DNA of 64,000 bases. It comes from Anseranas semipalmata (lineage: Eukaryota; Chordata; Aves; Anseriformes; Anseranatidae). Every line of letters begins with the position of its first letter. Positions within the stretch are counted from its first letter, which is position 1. The stretch is from positions 80,817 through 144,816 of the forward strand of contig VXAA01002993.1 of assembly GCA_013399115.1 (NCBI GenBank), read 5' to 3'. Positions 24,521 to 36,169 of the stretch are shown piece by piece. Below the pieces are notes generated by a model that worked only from the letters and a program-made list of their open reading frames with translations, was not told the origin of the DNA and did no database searches. Made by a program: the position numbers and the translations under genes.

Positions 24521-25528
24521 CTCCAGAACAGAACTGGCCAAACTTTCATATTTCAGCATTAGAGAAAAATATTGCTCTGCCTCTGAAATTCCTACTTGGT
24601 TAAGTCTTACTTGAGGCATGTTTCAAGGGTTATAATTTCTGCAGGAATTGACTAGATTAGGGCCTGTGAGACAACAGTGCAGCTGAGCTGAGGCAAAGAA
24701 AAATGTTAAAGATTGTTTTCTGTTCTTAGACCTGCCTAAAGAAATATGAGAATGTGAAAAAGCTTTTTTTTTTTTTTTTCCTCATAGAAGCATTCTTTAT
24801 ACACTTAGGAAAGGATAGCAAAGATATTTACAGATGAAACAACCTCACTGTCTCTTTCTGAACAATGTCTGACAATGGACATTTCAGGAGGAAAACATTT
24901 TCTTATTTTGTATATTTACAGTGATGAGGCTGGAAAAGGACTATTTTCTTCTAATTGGAACATGTACATGATCAACATATCCTGTAACAGGTAGACTGAT
25001 CTCTCTTACACATTTCTATCCTATTAAGCATCCTAAATAACTAGTGATGAACACTAATATTAACTCATTGTAATACAAAAAGTTTTTTCACCAGTGATAT
25101 GTTTTAATACATGAACTTTGGCCAGATATTCCACATGCTGCTGCAAGTCTGATTTATTATTATTGACCTTTCAATGAATAATATTCAGATAGATGGAATA
25201 TCAGAAGTGGTCTGTGAATCTAGGAACAGGTAAATGTCCTTATTATATTAATTAAAGTACCTTCATCTTTGCGAATAGACCTCTTAGTTCTTGCTAAGAA
25301 TAAACCAATGAAATATCATAATATATACAGGTATACATTTCTTCACAAACATGTTTGTTTCTAACCTCTTCACAGCTTATTCTTCCCCATAGGAAAACTG
25401 AGTGATGATTAGAGCAAAAACATATGAGAGCCAGGATGACAGAAGTATTTTTAGAACCTTCACAGACTTGCACAGGAACCTAAAATTGAGAACGTTTCAG
25501 TTCCATGACTGTTTTTAAATCTTAATAT
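24521..25528. other. No recognisable feature
   Basis: Unique AT-rich sequence with a poly-T run near 24764-24779. Confidence 0.55.
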
Positions 25529-25940
25529 TCATAGAATCATAGAATCATAGAATGGCTTGGGTTGGAAGGGACCTTAAAGATCATCTAGTTCCAAACCCTC
25601 TGCCATAGGCAGGGACACATTCCACTAGATCAGGTTTGCCAGGGCCCCATCCAGCCTGGCCTTGAACACCTCCAGGGATGGGGCATCCACAGCTTCTCTG
25701 GGCAGCCTGTTCCAGTGCCTCACCACCCTCACAGTGAAGAATTTCTTCCTAATGTCTAATCTAAATCTATCCTCTTTTAGTTTAAAACTGTTGTCCCTTG
25801 TCCTGTCATTATCTACCTGAGTAAAGGGTCCCTCTCCATCCTTTTTATAACACCCCTTTAAGTACTGAAAGGCCACAATGAGGTCTCCCCGGAGCCTTCT
25901 CTTCTCCAGGCTGAACATCCCCAGATCACTCAGCCTTTCT
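25529..25940 (-). mobile_element. CR1 LINE, 5'-truncated copy with ORF2 C-terminus
   Basis: CR1 on the minus strand with its 3' end at the left: three copies of the octamer-type tail (CATAGAATCATAGAATCATAG) and the GGGTTGGAAGGGACCTTAAAGATCATC block. The minus-strand frame 25918-25625 gives 97 residues of the ORF2 C-terminus (MFSLEKRRLRGDL, RFRLDIRKKFFTVRVVRHW, LPREAVDAPSLEVFKARLDG). It is shorter than the 5596 copy and belongs to another CR1 subfamily by its 3' end. The frame is intact to the stop codon, so the copy is fairly young. Truncation at about 25940 is typical of target-primed reverse transcription. Confidence 0.95.
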
Positions 25941-28900
25941 TAAGGTGCTAAAAGACCTCATATGAAGGACAGAGAAATATATATATATTTTTCTTCTATG
26001 TAATGAAATATTTTTTTTGTTTTAATTTTGACTTAAGTTTTAGTTAAAATATTACCTTTTACTTCTACAAAGTTTGCTAAGGTTTTTGCCCAGACTGTAT
26101 TGCAAGCTGAGAACACCATTTTCTGATACTAATGTATAAGTAAGCAAAAGGCTATTTATTTCTCCCTTCAGGTTAACCTTAGCAAAAATAACTTTGTTTT
26201 TATGTGAGCACTCTCCAAAGCTTTTATGTTTTCCCAATAGAGTTCTTATTAAAGAAAATTGTTTTTAGAGGGCAAAGAAAGATCAGATTTCAAATGGCAG
26301 AAATTCTAGGCATTGTGTAAGAATTAATATACAGGGGATTTAAAACTGCTACAGAATTTTGTCAGGTGTGATCACACAGCCCATGGCTTTTCAGCCACAT
26401 TTTCTCCAAATTAACAGTGCGACTGAGAATTTGTGGGGCACTTTTAAACTCTGCCCTGAACTGAACCCACTGAGCAAAGAGAAAGATCTACTTTCTGTCA
26501 TTGAACATCTTTGAAAGAGGTAACGATGATAGGAACTGCTGTATCAAAGCATGATTATATAATATAGATAATGTAAATATATGTAAAAATATAAAATATG
26601 AATACATATTTATATATCATGTATACATATATAAAGGACAAATTGAACATTGGAGGAAAGGAATCCTTATCACCAGCTAAAGATCTCAACTTTGCCTCAG
26701 ATATTCTGAGTCCCTTCAAACAGGACCTCACTTGTACTCAGAGCTGCAACCAAAACCATGTGTCGTGATGTGACATAGTTCTGGGCTATGCCACAAGTAA
26801 CACCCAGCCAGATTCAGAGCTGATCTGAAATGGGTCTCAACCCTAAGAGTCTGGGTGTGTTGAAGCAGACAAGATCCCCCTAGCCAGCTGGCTGGATTTG
26901 ACTCTCATTACATTCTCAGTGCAAACTTTTGTTAAGAGCAGCTCTGGCACCTGCGTCACATTTGGAAACAGCAGGGCAGCAGTGGGTTTTAAGGCACCTG
27001 CAAATCTGTGCTTTTCTCAGAAATCCTGCCTCCAGTCACTCTGAGGGAAAAAATAAAAATATAAAAAAAAACCCAAACCATTACTTTTCTGAAATATGTT
27101 CCAGCAGATGTACTGGGGAATAATGTTAGTCATTCAGCAGGCATTTTGGAGCTTTGCTTATAGAGAACATATAAGGTCTCTTTGCTTTCCTCTCTAAGAG
27201 TGCTTTGACTGGATTTTTTACTCTGGACTTACTGTGTACATTATGCAGACCTTAACCTGAATTTGATGAATTCTGAAGAAAAATGATCATTGCCAAAAAT
27301 GAACAAAGCCAACTTCTTTTGTGGATTTGACTTACAATAGTGTCACATTCTTATTTATTTATTTTTTCTGTGAGCCTGGCTGCTTTGAATTCAAATGCTG
27401 TATTTTTTGTTTGTGTGCATGCACGTATAGACATTCATTACAAAGAACAGTTTTAGAGTAACCTTCATATATTAGCAAGCATACTGGGTATTTTGCCCTT
27501 GGAGCAGGGAGCAATAGTGGCTGATGTGCTAAGGCAAACAAAATGCTGTGAACTAGGACAGCTTTTTCCAGAAATGTTTCCAGGCTGCCAGCAAGCAAGA
27601 ATGGGAATGTGTCTTCCTAGCCCAATGTGGGATGTTCCTCCAAAATGTTTCCCTAGCATTGATCTGGGTGATGTTGGATAGAGGAAGGTGTTGCCTGACT
27701 CATTGCCCATCTCCTCCACCCAGGTGACATCTGGGCATCTTTTCTTGCACCTCAGGAGAGTGAGAGGTGAGGGATGAAGGAAGAAGCAGCAGCAGCACCC
27801 AGCTCAGGTGAGCACATTACTAAAAAGGTGGCAGCCTTGGCTCAGTAGTGCCAAGAATGGGGACATTTGAGCTGAAAGGGTCTTGTAGAGGAGAAGCAGG
27901 TAAAAAAGCCCAGGGGTACTGATGAGGAAGGAAGAAAAGAGAGGGGATGTGAGAAAGACCTTGTAGGCACTGGAGGTGAGAAAAGCATGTGCAGCAGGCT
28001 TTGCATGTCTTGTGGGAGAACTGCTGAAAGAGAAAGGGAAGGGGGCAAGCATGAGTTTGAATGCATCAGCAGAAGAAAGAAGTGGGCCCTCCCATCTTCG
28101 CTTGTTCCCGTCCTTTTCAGAGTTCATTTGACTGACGATTTGCTGCATCTAGACACCAAAAGATGAAATTTGAGTGACATATTTGGTATGATTACCTCTC
28201 TTAACTTATTAATGGTTACAGTGATTGTTCATATTTACTACAATGTTTTCTGCAGCCTCTGGTCTAGGACATTCACACAGAGACAGGCTTTCAATAATAG
28301 CTTTAAGTCCTTAGTGAAATGGCAGTGCAGTGCTCTGGGAACAATTCCTTTACAGTCACAGATGGTGCTGAGGAAATATTTCACAATGAATAATTTATCC
28401 AGCAGACAAATGGAATGCTCCCACTTAGTTCATGAACAGATCATGAAATTATTTATTATTCAAAATTATTCGTGTCTTTTTTTTTTTTTTTTCCACCCAG
28501 CAAGTGGTCCTCCACATCTGGTACATTACTGGTTTCTTCCAATAACTGTGATATGCATTTTGTGCTCGTTTCGTAATTTTATCAAATGCTATCTGCTCTT
28601 TCTGTTCTTGGTCAATTGGGTTTGCCTTGAAATATACTGTATTGAGAACCTGTCTACAGGATAAGGCCAGCTGAGAAGAAGATTAGATGAGTATGAATCC
28701 CAAAAGGAAGTGGAGGAAGTTGTCACAATACAAATGATGCGACTACTTCCTAAAATGCTAGGTAAACATCATTTTAAAACAAATTTTGTTCTCAATATGC
28801 ACTATGTAAGAAAAATCAGTAGCCCCTGGTCTTTTTAAAATGAGGATCATTGTTGAATGAGATCATTAGTTATTGAGACAGATTATCTCAGTTTCCAGAA

Positions 28901-31380
28901 AATGACTTGATAGGTTCAAAGTAATGCTATGCATATCTGGCTTCATGAGGGAAATCTATTCAGAATAAAATACTTATTTCCAAGTAAGACTCCCAAGAGG
29001 ATGGTCTGCATTCTGTGTTTAGTATTCTATTTCACTGAATACAATAGTAGTAATATGTTAACCTCTGAGGCAGCATGTCAGTGGAGTCTCATAAATAAAT
29101 TTGCAAAAATTTATGAAAACATATAAAAATAATAATAACCTCACAGCTACTGTTGAAGAACTTGTTCAGGAAATGGAAAGCTCTTTTCAAGGTATGTGAA
29201 GAGGTAGATAATGGAGCTTGAATTTTGTATAAATACAGAACAAAACAATGCAATGAAAAAGAATTGGTGCAGGCTATAAACCAACATACCCTAAACTATA
29301 TCTGGGGCTATGCTTTCATGATCCACAGCAGATTTGTTCTGCCTCAGTCCCTAGATCTGTCAGATTCCCCCAGCAATAACCAATGATATACTTTTGCAGG
29401 GGCTCATTATCCCTGTAAGGTTATCTCAGTTATTTGGGTGATGTCTCTTATGAACCCTCCATTCCATTGCTCAGATCCATGGGAGTGAGATGCTGCTTTT
29501 TGCTTGGTTGAGCTGGTTTATTTAGGGTTTTAGTCTTAGGTACTTAGCTTCAAGTTCTAGCTAGCCCATTTTCTTGCCTAGGGAACTCAGATGTTGCCAT
29601 TCTGCCATAGTTTCCTTTGTTCCTCTGTGTGCCTGAGAATGGAGATATTCTTGCACCATTTGATGGGGATCAGAGGAATTCTGCTTCACAGCACCATGGT
29701 GAGTAGAGTCCAGGGAGTCTTAGTGTCTCATGGGTACTTCATGGGTATGGGAGTCCTCTGGGTACTTCTGCACTCACATTAGCTGTGCAATGAACGCATG
29801 CTCCTTGAAATCTTGTATCTCGCAAAAGATTTGTTCCAGCTGTATTTACTCCCTGGGATAAAACTGAGCCCTACTGGCTGATGCCAGAATGACAGTGAGG
29901 TGTCCGGTTGTGGCAGTGAGATCTTCCAGCTATTCTACACTGCGTCAGATGCTCTACAAGCTAGAAATGGGATCTGATAGCAGCAACATATGCATTGATA
30001 TACAGAATGTAAACGCACATTAGGTATGTGAGCACGTAGGCCTCCCAATGGATGACAGTGATATCTAGCACATGAAGACCAAATTATTTTCTAAATTGGT
30101 TCCTAACAAAGCTTGTGATGAGTTAGAATTAGGAGAGGACTCCAGGCAATGACCATCTTTTCTAGCCACATTACAGGCACAAAAGATTATCATTTGAAAT
30201 TTCTTCTGCAGAGGACATCTCCAAAGTAAGTAAAGCAGATGATTTTAGTAATGTTTGTACTACACGAATAGAAATTCAATAGATGAAAGCAACAGACTCT
30301 TGTTTGAAATAAGTATTTTTAAATTGTATCCCATTTCAAACAATTGGGTCTGGGGAGGGTGCATCTCTTGGCATATCTTTTGAAGCAACTTTTTTTCCCC
30401 AAACTTTTGGAAGAAAAAAATCCCAGTAATTGTCATGCCAAAAGATCTGCTCTACCTGCTTCTTTGCACTTTGGGACATGATGATTTCATGCTCTGGGTT
30501 TATTAAAAAACAATTCCAGGGCAAGCATGCCTTTGAGAAATGTGAAGAAACAAGACATAGTACACTGGGGCAGTAGATAGTAGTTCAAAGCACACAGATC
30601 TGTAAATATCTCTTATTTTGACATAGGAATGGAAAGAGAAAAAAAAAAAACTAAAAAAGGGCAAAGCAGTTCCCAGGTGTGTCAGAATTGATTTTAAGGC
30701 AAAAAACAAGCAGCGAGCACAAAATGCTCTTAAATGAGGTTGAGCAGAAATGACAGAGCACAGCTAAAGAAAAAGGCAGGTCTAATTTGGGGACATGAAC
30801 ACTTGTCTTTTCCTTTAGAGAGTTCATTTATGATTACCTGCAAAACTGCAGAGCTCTGCTCTGTTCAGAAGTCCAGTGTAGAACAGCCAAAAACAAATTA
30901 GGAAGAGACTGACATGTCATCACTGGTATGGCACAGAACACAACTGTGTTACTGCTGAACTTAAGCTGTTTTTAATTGAGCTCTCCACTTATGGCTCATT
31001 TCAAATACAGCCCCACCACTTTCTCAGAAGTGCTGAGTCCAGGCTTGTTAGCTCTGCCATGTGGTTTTGCTCCTTTCCTGATGGGATTTTCGGGATGCTG
31101 TGACCTGGCCACATCGCAGGGGTGCAGGGTAGGAAGCGGGGACCAGAGCAGTGGGGACAGGAAGGTGCTGGGGTGACATGGTGAGCTGACGAGATTGTCT
31201 GGGATCCTTGCAGACATGGATGTTGAGGTTTTAACCTCTACCACCTGCAACATGCTGAGCTCACTGTACAGCAAGCATGTACTTGTGAGTTTGGCTCACT
31301 CCAAACTGAAGTCAGTGTTGGAGGTGGCAGGTGGAAGCAGTGTGGGTGATGGGGCCATTTGAGCTTGACTATCCATCCCA
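25941..31380. other. Long unique stretch without a recognised gene
   Basis: Contains AT-rich tracts near 25978-25990 and 26560-26636 and a poly-T run near 28478-28493. The longest frame here (164 codons, 28170-28664 plus) crosses the poly-T run and shows no domain. The stretch 30960-31380 just before the retroviral remains is richer in G and C; I cannot assign it. Confidence 0.5.
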
Positions 31381-31440
31381 GCATTGGCATGATAGTGAAG
31401 ACGTAATATAAGCACCCATTCTGCCAACCTTACCAAGAAC

Positions 31441-32095
31441 ATGTCAGAGGCTATATTGGACCATTATCACAAATCTGTCAGGTACATACTCACCATGGTA
31501 GAAGCAACTACTGGGTGGCTGAAAACATACGCAGTAAACTATGCCACCACCAAAAACACCATACTGGGCCTGGAAAGGCAAGTTCTATGTTGCCATGGTA
31601 CCCCAGAGAGATTTGAGTCAGACAATAGAAGTCACCTCTGAAATAGCGTTAAAACCTCCTGGCACAACAGTGACTGGGTGTATCATATCTCCTATCACCC
31701 ACAAACCTCTGGAAAGGCCAAAAGGTATAACAGACTGTTAAAGACTATGCTATGGGCATTGGGTGCTGGGGCATAGAAACACTGGGATGCAAATTTAGCA
31801 GAAGCCACTTGGCTAGTTAACAGCAGAGGATCTGACAGCCATCCTGGTCCTGCTGAAACAAAGCCCCTGCACAGTGTAGCAGGAGCTAAAGTCCCTGTAG
31901 TGCAAGTAGGGAAGTGGTTGGGGAGGACAGTGTGGGTTGCTCTTGCCTTGGGAAAAGGCAAATGCATTTGTGGGATTGTCTTCACCCAAGGACCTGGGTA
32001 GACTTGGTGGGTGATGTGAATAGATGGGGACATCAGGTGTGTGCCTCAAGGAGATTTAACCTTCGGAGAAACTAATCTGGACACTGCAGAACCAA
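31441..32095 (+). pseudogene. Retroviral integrase fragment (pol 3' end), broken
   Basis: One plus-strand frame can be followed from 31441 to about 32095 with four in-frame stop codons: TGA at 31639, TAG at about 31774, TAG at about 31999 and TGA at about 32017. The first open part (66 residues) carries the integrase core: YILTMVEATTGW, where the first acidic residue is a Glu, then a CCHGTPERFESDN segment holding the second catalytic Asp. The later part includes YHPQTSGKAKRYNRLLKT (31690-31743), in which the third acidic residue of the DDE triad is not seen, and then a C-terminal DNA-binding-domain-like stretch (GRTVWVALALGKGK). Integrase joins viral DNA to host DNA; this copy cannot. The HHCC zinc-binding part is missing or not recognisable. 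Confidence 0.85.
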
Positions 32096-32424
32096 CAACA
32101 GGTCAATTTTGCAAGGAACCAAGCAAGTGCAACAAAGNCAAGTGCAACAAAGGCTTGAGATAAGCTGGTGTTGGCGTCCAAAAATCCTGTTTTTCATGTC
32201 CTGAGTGACTGCCAAGGCAGATGAGACCTAAGTCATCACTGGTTCTTATGAACATTTTGGGAGAGGCTCATAGAACAGGAAAAACAGTCTCTATATATCT
32301 GTTAAGGGGCAGGAAATAGTGGTGATGAGAATGTACAATCTGTATGTTGGATGTAACCAATGATCAGAAGATACAAATATAAGTAAGTATGTAGAACCTG
32401 TGTGTGTGACACAAATGGCATGGA
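32096..32424 (+). other. Retroviral 3' non-coding stretch with one undetermined base
   Basis: Lies between the integrase remains and the polypurine tract. A 14-base word (CAAGTGCAACAAAG) occurs twice, at 32124-32137 and 32139-32152, on either side of the single N at 32138. This looks like an assembly join or an unresolved small tandem duplication. I see no envelope sequence. Confidence 0.5.
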
Positions 32425-32439
32425 ATAAGGGGTGGAGGT
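32425..32439 (+). promoter_or_regulatory. Polypurine tract before the 3' LTR
   Basis: The purine-rich run AATAAGGGGTGGAGG lies directly before the TG that opens the LTR. In retroviruses this tract primes plus-strand DNA synthesis. Its position supports the LTR start chosen at 32440. Confidence 0.7.
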
Positions 32440-32845
32440 TGTACTGGGTCTGACTGGGATGGAGTTCTTTCCCTTTAGCAGCCCACATAACGCTGTGCTC
32501 TGCACTTGTAGCTAGAACAGCGCTGGTATCACACCAATGTTTGGCTATTGCTGAGCTGTGCTGGCAGTAGGCTGCGGGTGAGCAAGAGGTGTGTAGCGGA
32601 CGTGGCCAGGGCAGCTGACCTAAACTGACCAAAGGGATATTCCATACCATATGATGTCACACTCAGCAAAAGGAAAGGGGAAGGAGAAGGGGAGGCTCTT
32701 GTTATGAAAATGTCTGTCCTCCAGAACAACCACTATGCATATTGAGGTCCTGCTTCCCAGGGTATGGCCAAACATTGCTTGTTGATGGGAAGTGGAAAAG
32801 AATTGTTTTCTCACCCTCCTTGCTTCCACATGGCCTTTGCTCTTT

Positions 32846-32884
<39 letters not shown>

Positions 32885-33036
32885 CTTTCTTTCTCTCTTT
32901 CTTTCTCTCCTTCTTTCTTTCTTTCTCTCTTTCTTTCTCTCCTTCTTTCTTTCTTTCTCTCTTATGTTTTCAAACAGTGTGTTGTGTAATGGAGGAGGAA
33001 ATAGCTGAGGGACCCATGAAAGGTAACCAAAAAACA
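32440..33036 (+). mobile_element. 3' LTR of the ERV-L-like provirus
   Basis: Starts TGTACTGGGTCTGACTGGGA and ends GGTAACCAAAAAACA, so it has TG...CA ends. Inside, AGCTGACCTAAACTGACC, then AAAGGGATATTCCATACC and ATATGATGTCAC form the conserved middle block of this avian LTR type, shared with the LTR at 61897. The usual TATA box after that block is not evident. The T-rich tract in the second half has grown into a CTTT array (32841-32962). Without a 5' LTR the target duplication cannot be tested. Confidence 0.85.
32841..32962 (+). repeat. (CTTT)n array with a 32-bp higher-order repeat, inside the LTR
   Basis: About 122 bp of pure pyrimidine on the plus strand. The left part is plain CTTT; from about 32890 the CTTT is broken by CTCT and CTCC words in a pattern that repeats every 32 bp (CTCTCC at 32905-32910 and again at 32937-32942). 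Overlapping frames on both strands read through it as low-complexity Phe/Ser/Leu or Lys/Glu/Arg proteins and are not genes. Confidence 0.95.
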
Positions 33037-33968
33037 TGATAATAGAAATAGATCAATGTTGTACATAGAAGCCCCCATTTTATTTGTTATATTCAAAACT
33101 TGTGAATTTTGATCTGTATTTAGATAACTTCTCTTGATTATGTTGTTAAGAAGAATTGCTAAATATGCAAAATATGCAAATATTCACTCAGACAAAAATA
33201 TTTTTATCTGAGCTTTAGATTTGTGTTTATAAAACTCACTAGAATGATGTTTTACAGTGGAAAGTACTGGAATAGAACATGCCTGGTGTAAATGAACTGA
33301 CTTTTTTTTTTTTTTTTGTTTACAGATTAACCAATGGTTTTGACATCAAGCAGTCTTATTTTGTGGTTTTGCAATGAATCTTCTCCTCAGTTAATTTTTG
33401 CCTTCTATTGCCTTAGAAGAAAAATGAAACTTCAGTGTGGTCATTCTTTCAATCTGGCAAATGACTATTTTTCTTTGCTCCTACTAAAACATTTAATCTG
33501 CTTAAAAACCAACAATATTTCAGTCTGTATTGGATTGGAATATCCTTCATCACAAATTTCAGATCCTTACAATCCATTTGCATTTAAATTTAATACCTTT
33601 GGGGCTTTTTGCTTTCACTCTGCAGCCGTGATTCCAAATGCATGTGGATGATCCCAAATAACTTCCCCACTTTAGCATTTTTGGACCTCATCAGAACTTC
33701 AATACCAGCATTATGGTTGGAATCATAGATCATGGGTAGTTGCATGTTCACCTTCCTGATGGAAGGGTATCACCGGTGCTGTTTCTGAGCAGGACAAGCC
33801 CTCTCACACCATTTTGCCTTTTAACATACAAGAGACCTTGACTGTTTATCTCCCCTGCAGCATGTATGAGGGACACATCTCTTTACCTCTGCAAACAACT
33901 CATTTATGCCTCTGGCTATGAGAACCGATTATTTTTATCTTTCACTGTCTTCAGAGTGTTTAGATAGA
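33037..33968. other. No recognisable feature
   Basis: Unique AT-rich sequence with a poly-T run near 33303-33317. The 105-codon frame at 33334-33651 has no recognisable domain. Confidence 0.5.
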
Positions 33969-34050
33969 TAGAATCCTAGAATCCTAGAATCATTTAAGTT
34001 GGAAAAGACCTCTAAGATCATGAAATCCAACCGTTAACCTAGCAAATGGC
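33969..34050 (-). mobile_element. CR1 3'-end fragment
   Basis: CR1 terminus on the minus strand: ATAGAATCCTAGAATCCTAG tail, then AAGTTGGAAAAGACCTCTAAGATCA and a TCCAACCGTTAACC block. Only about 80 bases remain. Confidence 0.88.
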
Positions 34051-36136
34051 AGATCACACATAAATGGACAAGCATCAACAGCTATGCAGGTGAGTGAATT
34101 TAACCAAACCTGAGCTTTTGGAAAACACATCATAACTCATCCCACAGATGAAATCGTAGCTTACTGGATGGAACGAGCTTTGCCATTGCTTTTAACACCC
34201 AGCAGCTTTCCATTTGGGAAGCACAGCCTGTCAGCATCCTCTGGACAGCCGTCTGTCCCATGCATACAGTAATATACTGCTTGGCCTGATCCTTCTCTCT
34301 TCTGTGTGGCTCCCCACCAAAAGGAAGGTCCTAACCAGTCTCTGGCATATTTGCCCAAATAGCAGATGTATTCTCTGTGAAACCTGGATATGATATTGAT
34401 AATTTGATATTGCTTGCATAGGATATAGCCTTTCCCTGCTCTTTGCCTTCACTTCTGGTTTTACGTACATCGGTGAGACTAAGCTGGCACAGCAAAGTAG
34501 TACATGCTGCAATTACAGATTAATGTTGCTGATTGCACACAGCTTTGGATATAGGGCTGTGTACTGTAGGAGTTACTGGGCTCACTGCCTCCTGAAGCCT
34601 TATCCAATGAGGCAGAAGCAGTTTGACAGAAGAGCAAAGTGAGGAATATGAATGTCCTTTGTGGTGGCCAGGACTTCATCTGGCAAAGGGCAAATCTTCA
34701 CTGTGGCCTGATTTTCAGCACTAAGTGCTCAGTGCTTCCTGATGGCAGGTGTTTTGACAGTGCCTCAGACTGGGCAAGAGAAAATTCAAAGAAAGATGAA
34801 CTGCATTTGACATCTTACCTTCCCTGATTCAGCACATCTCTTCTGTGGTTCAGCACATCCAGGGTTTATCTAATCTTCAGTGTTATGGTTTCTGAGTTAG
34901 CAGTTTCATCTCCATTTGCATTGTACAATAGAGTGTAAAGAGATGAAAGTAGTGGATTTGTTTTACGTCATCCTTTTCTCTAGGTGGACTATCATCAGAC
35001 TGACAGCGCTATGAAGTCCCAGTGGCTTTACAGCATTTAAATATGAACATCAGACAGGGTTATAGAAAGTATCATGTTTGGTATCACGGACAGCTCTGGT
35101 TTCTCCACAACAGGCACTGCTTCTCACCTAGACACACATTTATCTTGACAGAGTTTATATGTGACACTTTTACTTATTTTTAGTATTTTGGCAATGATTT
35201 TGAGAAACTCTCATGGACCAAGATCTTATTTTGTTGTTGTACAAACAGAGAAGGCAATTCTGATTCTGTTGTACCCCAAAAGCTTGCAAATGAAGTTGCA
35301 AACCAGGTAACAGATGGAGACCAAATAGTTGTGGGTATACAAGGTTGTGGGTATACAATGAAACAATGTTAGGCAGCATGATAAATAGCTTAATTGTTGA
35401 AGGTTTTTTTTTTTTTTTTTCTCCTTCTTTTCTGTGTGGAAATAATGGAAAATGTTTTTTTTGAAGAAGATTAATGAGTTAATTTTAGCATCTATTTGTA
35501 GAAGCTTCACCTAAGCACATACAGCAGTGTTGGAGGAAGCACAAAAGGCTCCTGAAAACATATCAAGTGGGAGGTAGTGGCTGACACTGCTGGCCCTTGA
35601 GTAAAAGTGAGGGTATCTGATAGGGGACCACCTAACCGAAAAAGGGACTTGAACACAAAATAGAAACACTCTTCATGTGACAAAAATGAAGGAATAATGG
35701 AGAGATGCAAAGAGAGTTGTCTCAGAGTAGATCTGAGAGTTTTCTATGGTTGAGATGAGAATACTTCTGAGCTAAGTGCAGGGGACAAAAGAAGGGTGGC
35801 AGGGAGAGAAATCCCTCAGAGAGCCAAAAAGAAATTAAGAGGATCCTCTGAATAACAAGTCATGAGAGTGACTGGGCATGTGAGAGGAAAACCAGGAGAA
35901 GAGAGAATATTGGACACTAAACAAAAATGGGATCCTGGAGGAGCTTGGCTGCTATTGTGGAAGGCAGATGACAACTCATTGACAACAAAGACAGGATACT
36001 TGTGAAAAAGAAGTCATTAGAGATCTTCTGGTGACACCAGATATAACTGAGTATGTTGGGAAAAAGTTTGCTTTGCAGTAAGTATGAAGTTATTCCATTA
36101 CCTTCTCTGATATGCCAAAAGTAACATTGAGACTGT

Positions 36137-36169
36137 TTTTGTTTGTTTGTTTGTTTGTTTGTTTGTTTT
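36137..36169. repeat. (GTTT)n microsatellite
   Basis: Eight near-perfect GTTT units. Confidence 0.95.

Larger units (their letters stand above)
31381..33036 (+). mobile_element. ERV-L-like endogenous retrovirus, 3' part only
   Basis: In order on the plus strand: decayed integrase-coding sequence, a short non-coding stretch, a polypurine tract and a 3' LTR. No 5' LTR, gag, protease or reverse transcriptase is visible upstream, so the provirus is truncated. No envelope gene follows pol, as expected for the ERV-L type. Several stop codons break the frame; the copy is inactive. Confidence 0.85.

Noticed and set aside
28170..28664. 164-codon plus-strand frame
   Set aside because: Crosses a poly-T run (read as Phe), has no domain I recognise and no splice or start context; expected by chance in AT-rich DNA of this length.
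32702..33039. Low-complexity Lys/Glu/Arg or Phe/Ser/Leu proteins on both strands
   Set aside because: Translations of the CTTT array within the LTR.
35700..36040. Purine-rich stretch resembling a possible exon or retroviral segment
   Set aside because: No sustained open frame, no repeat family match I could recall and no splice-site pair; probably local composition.
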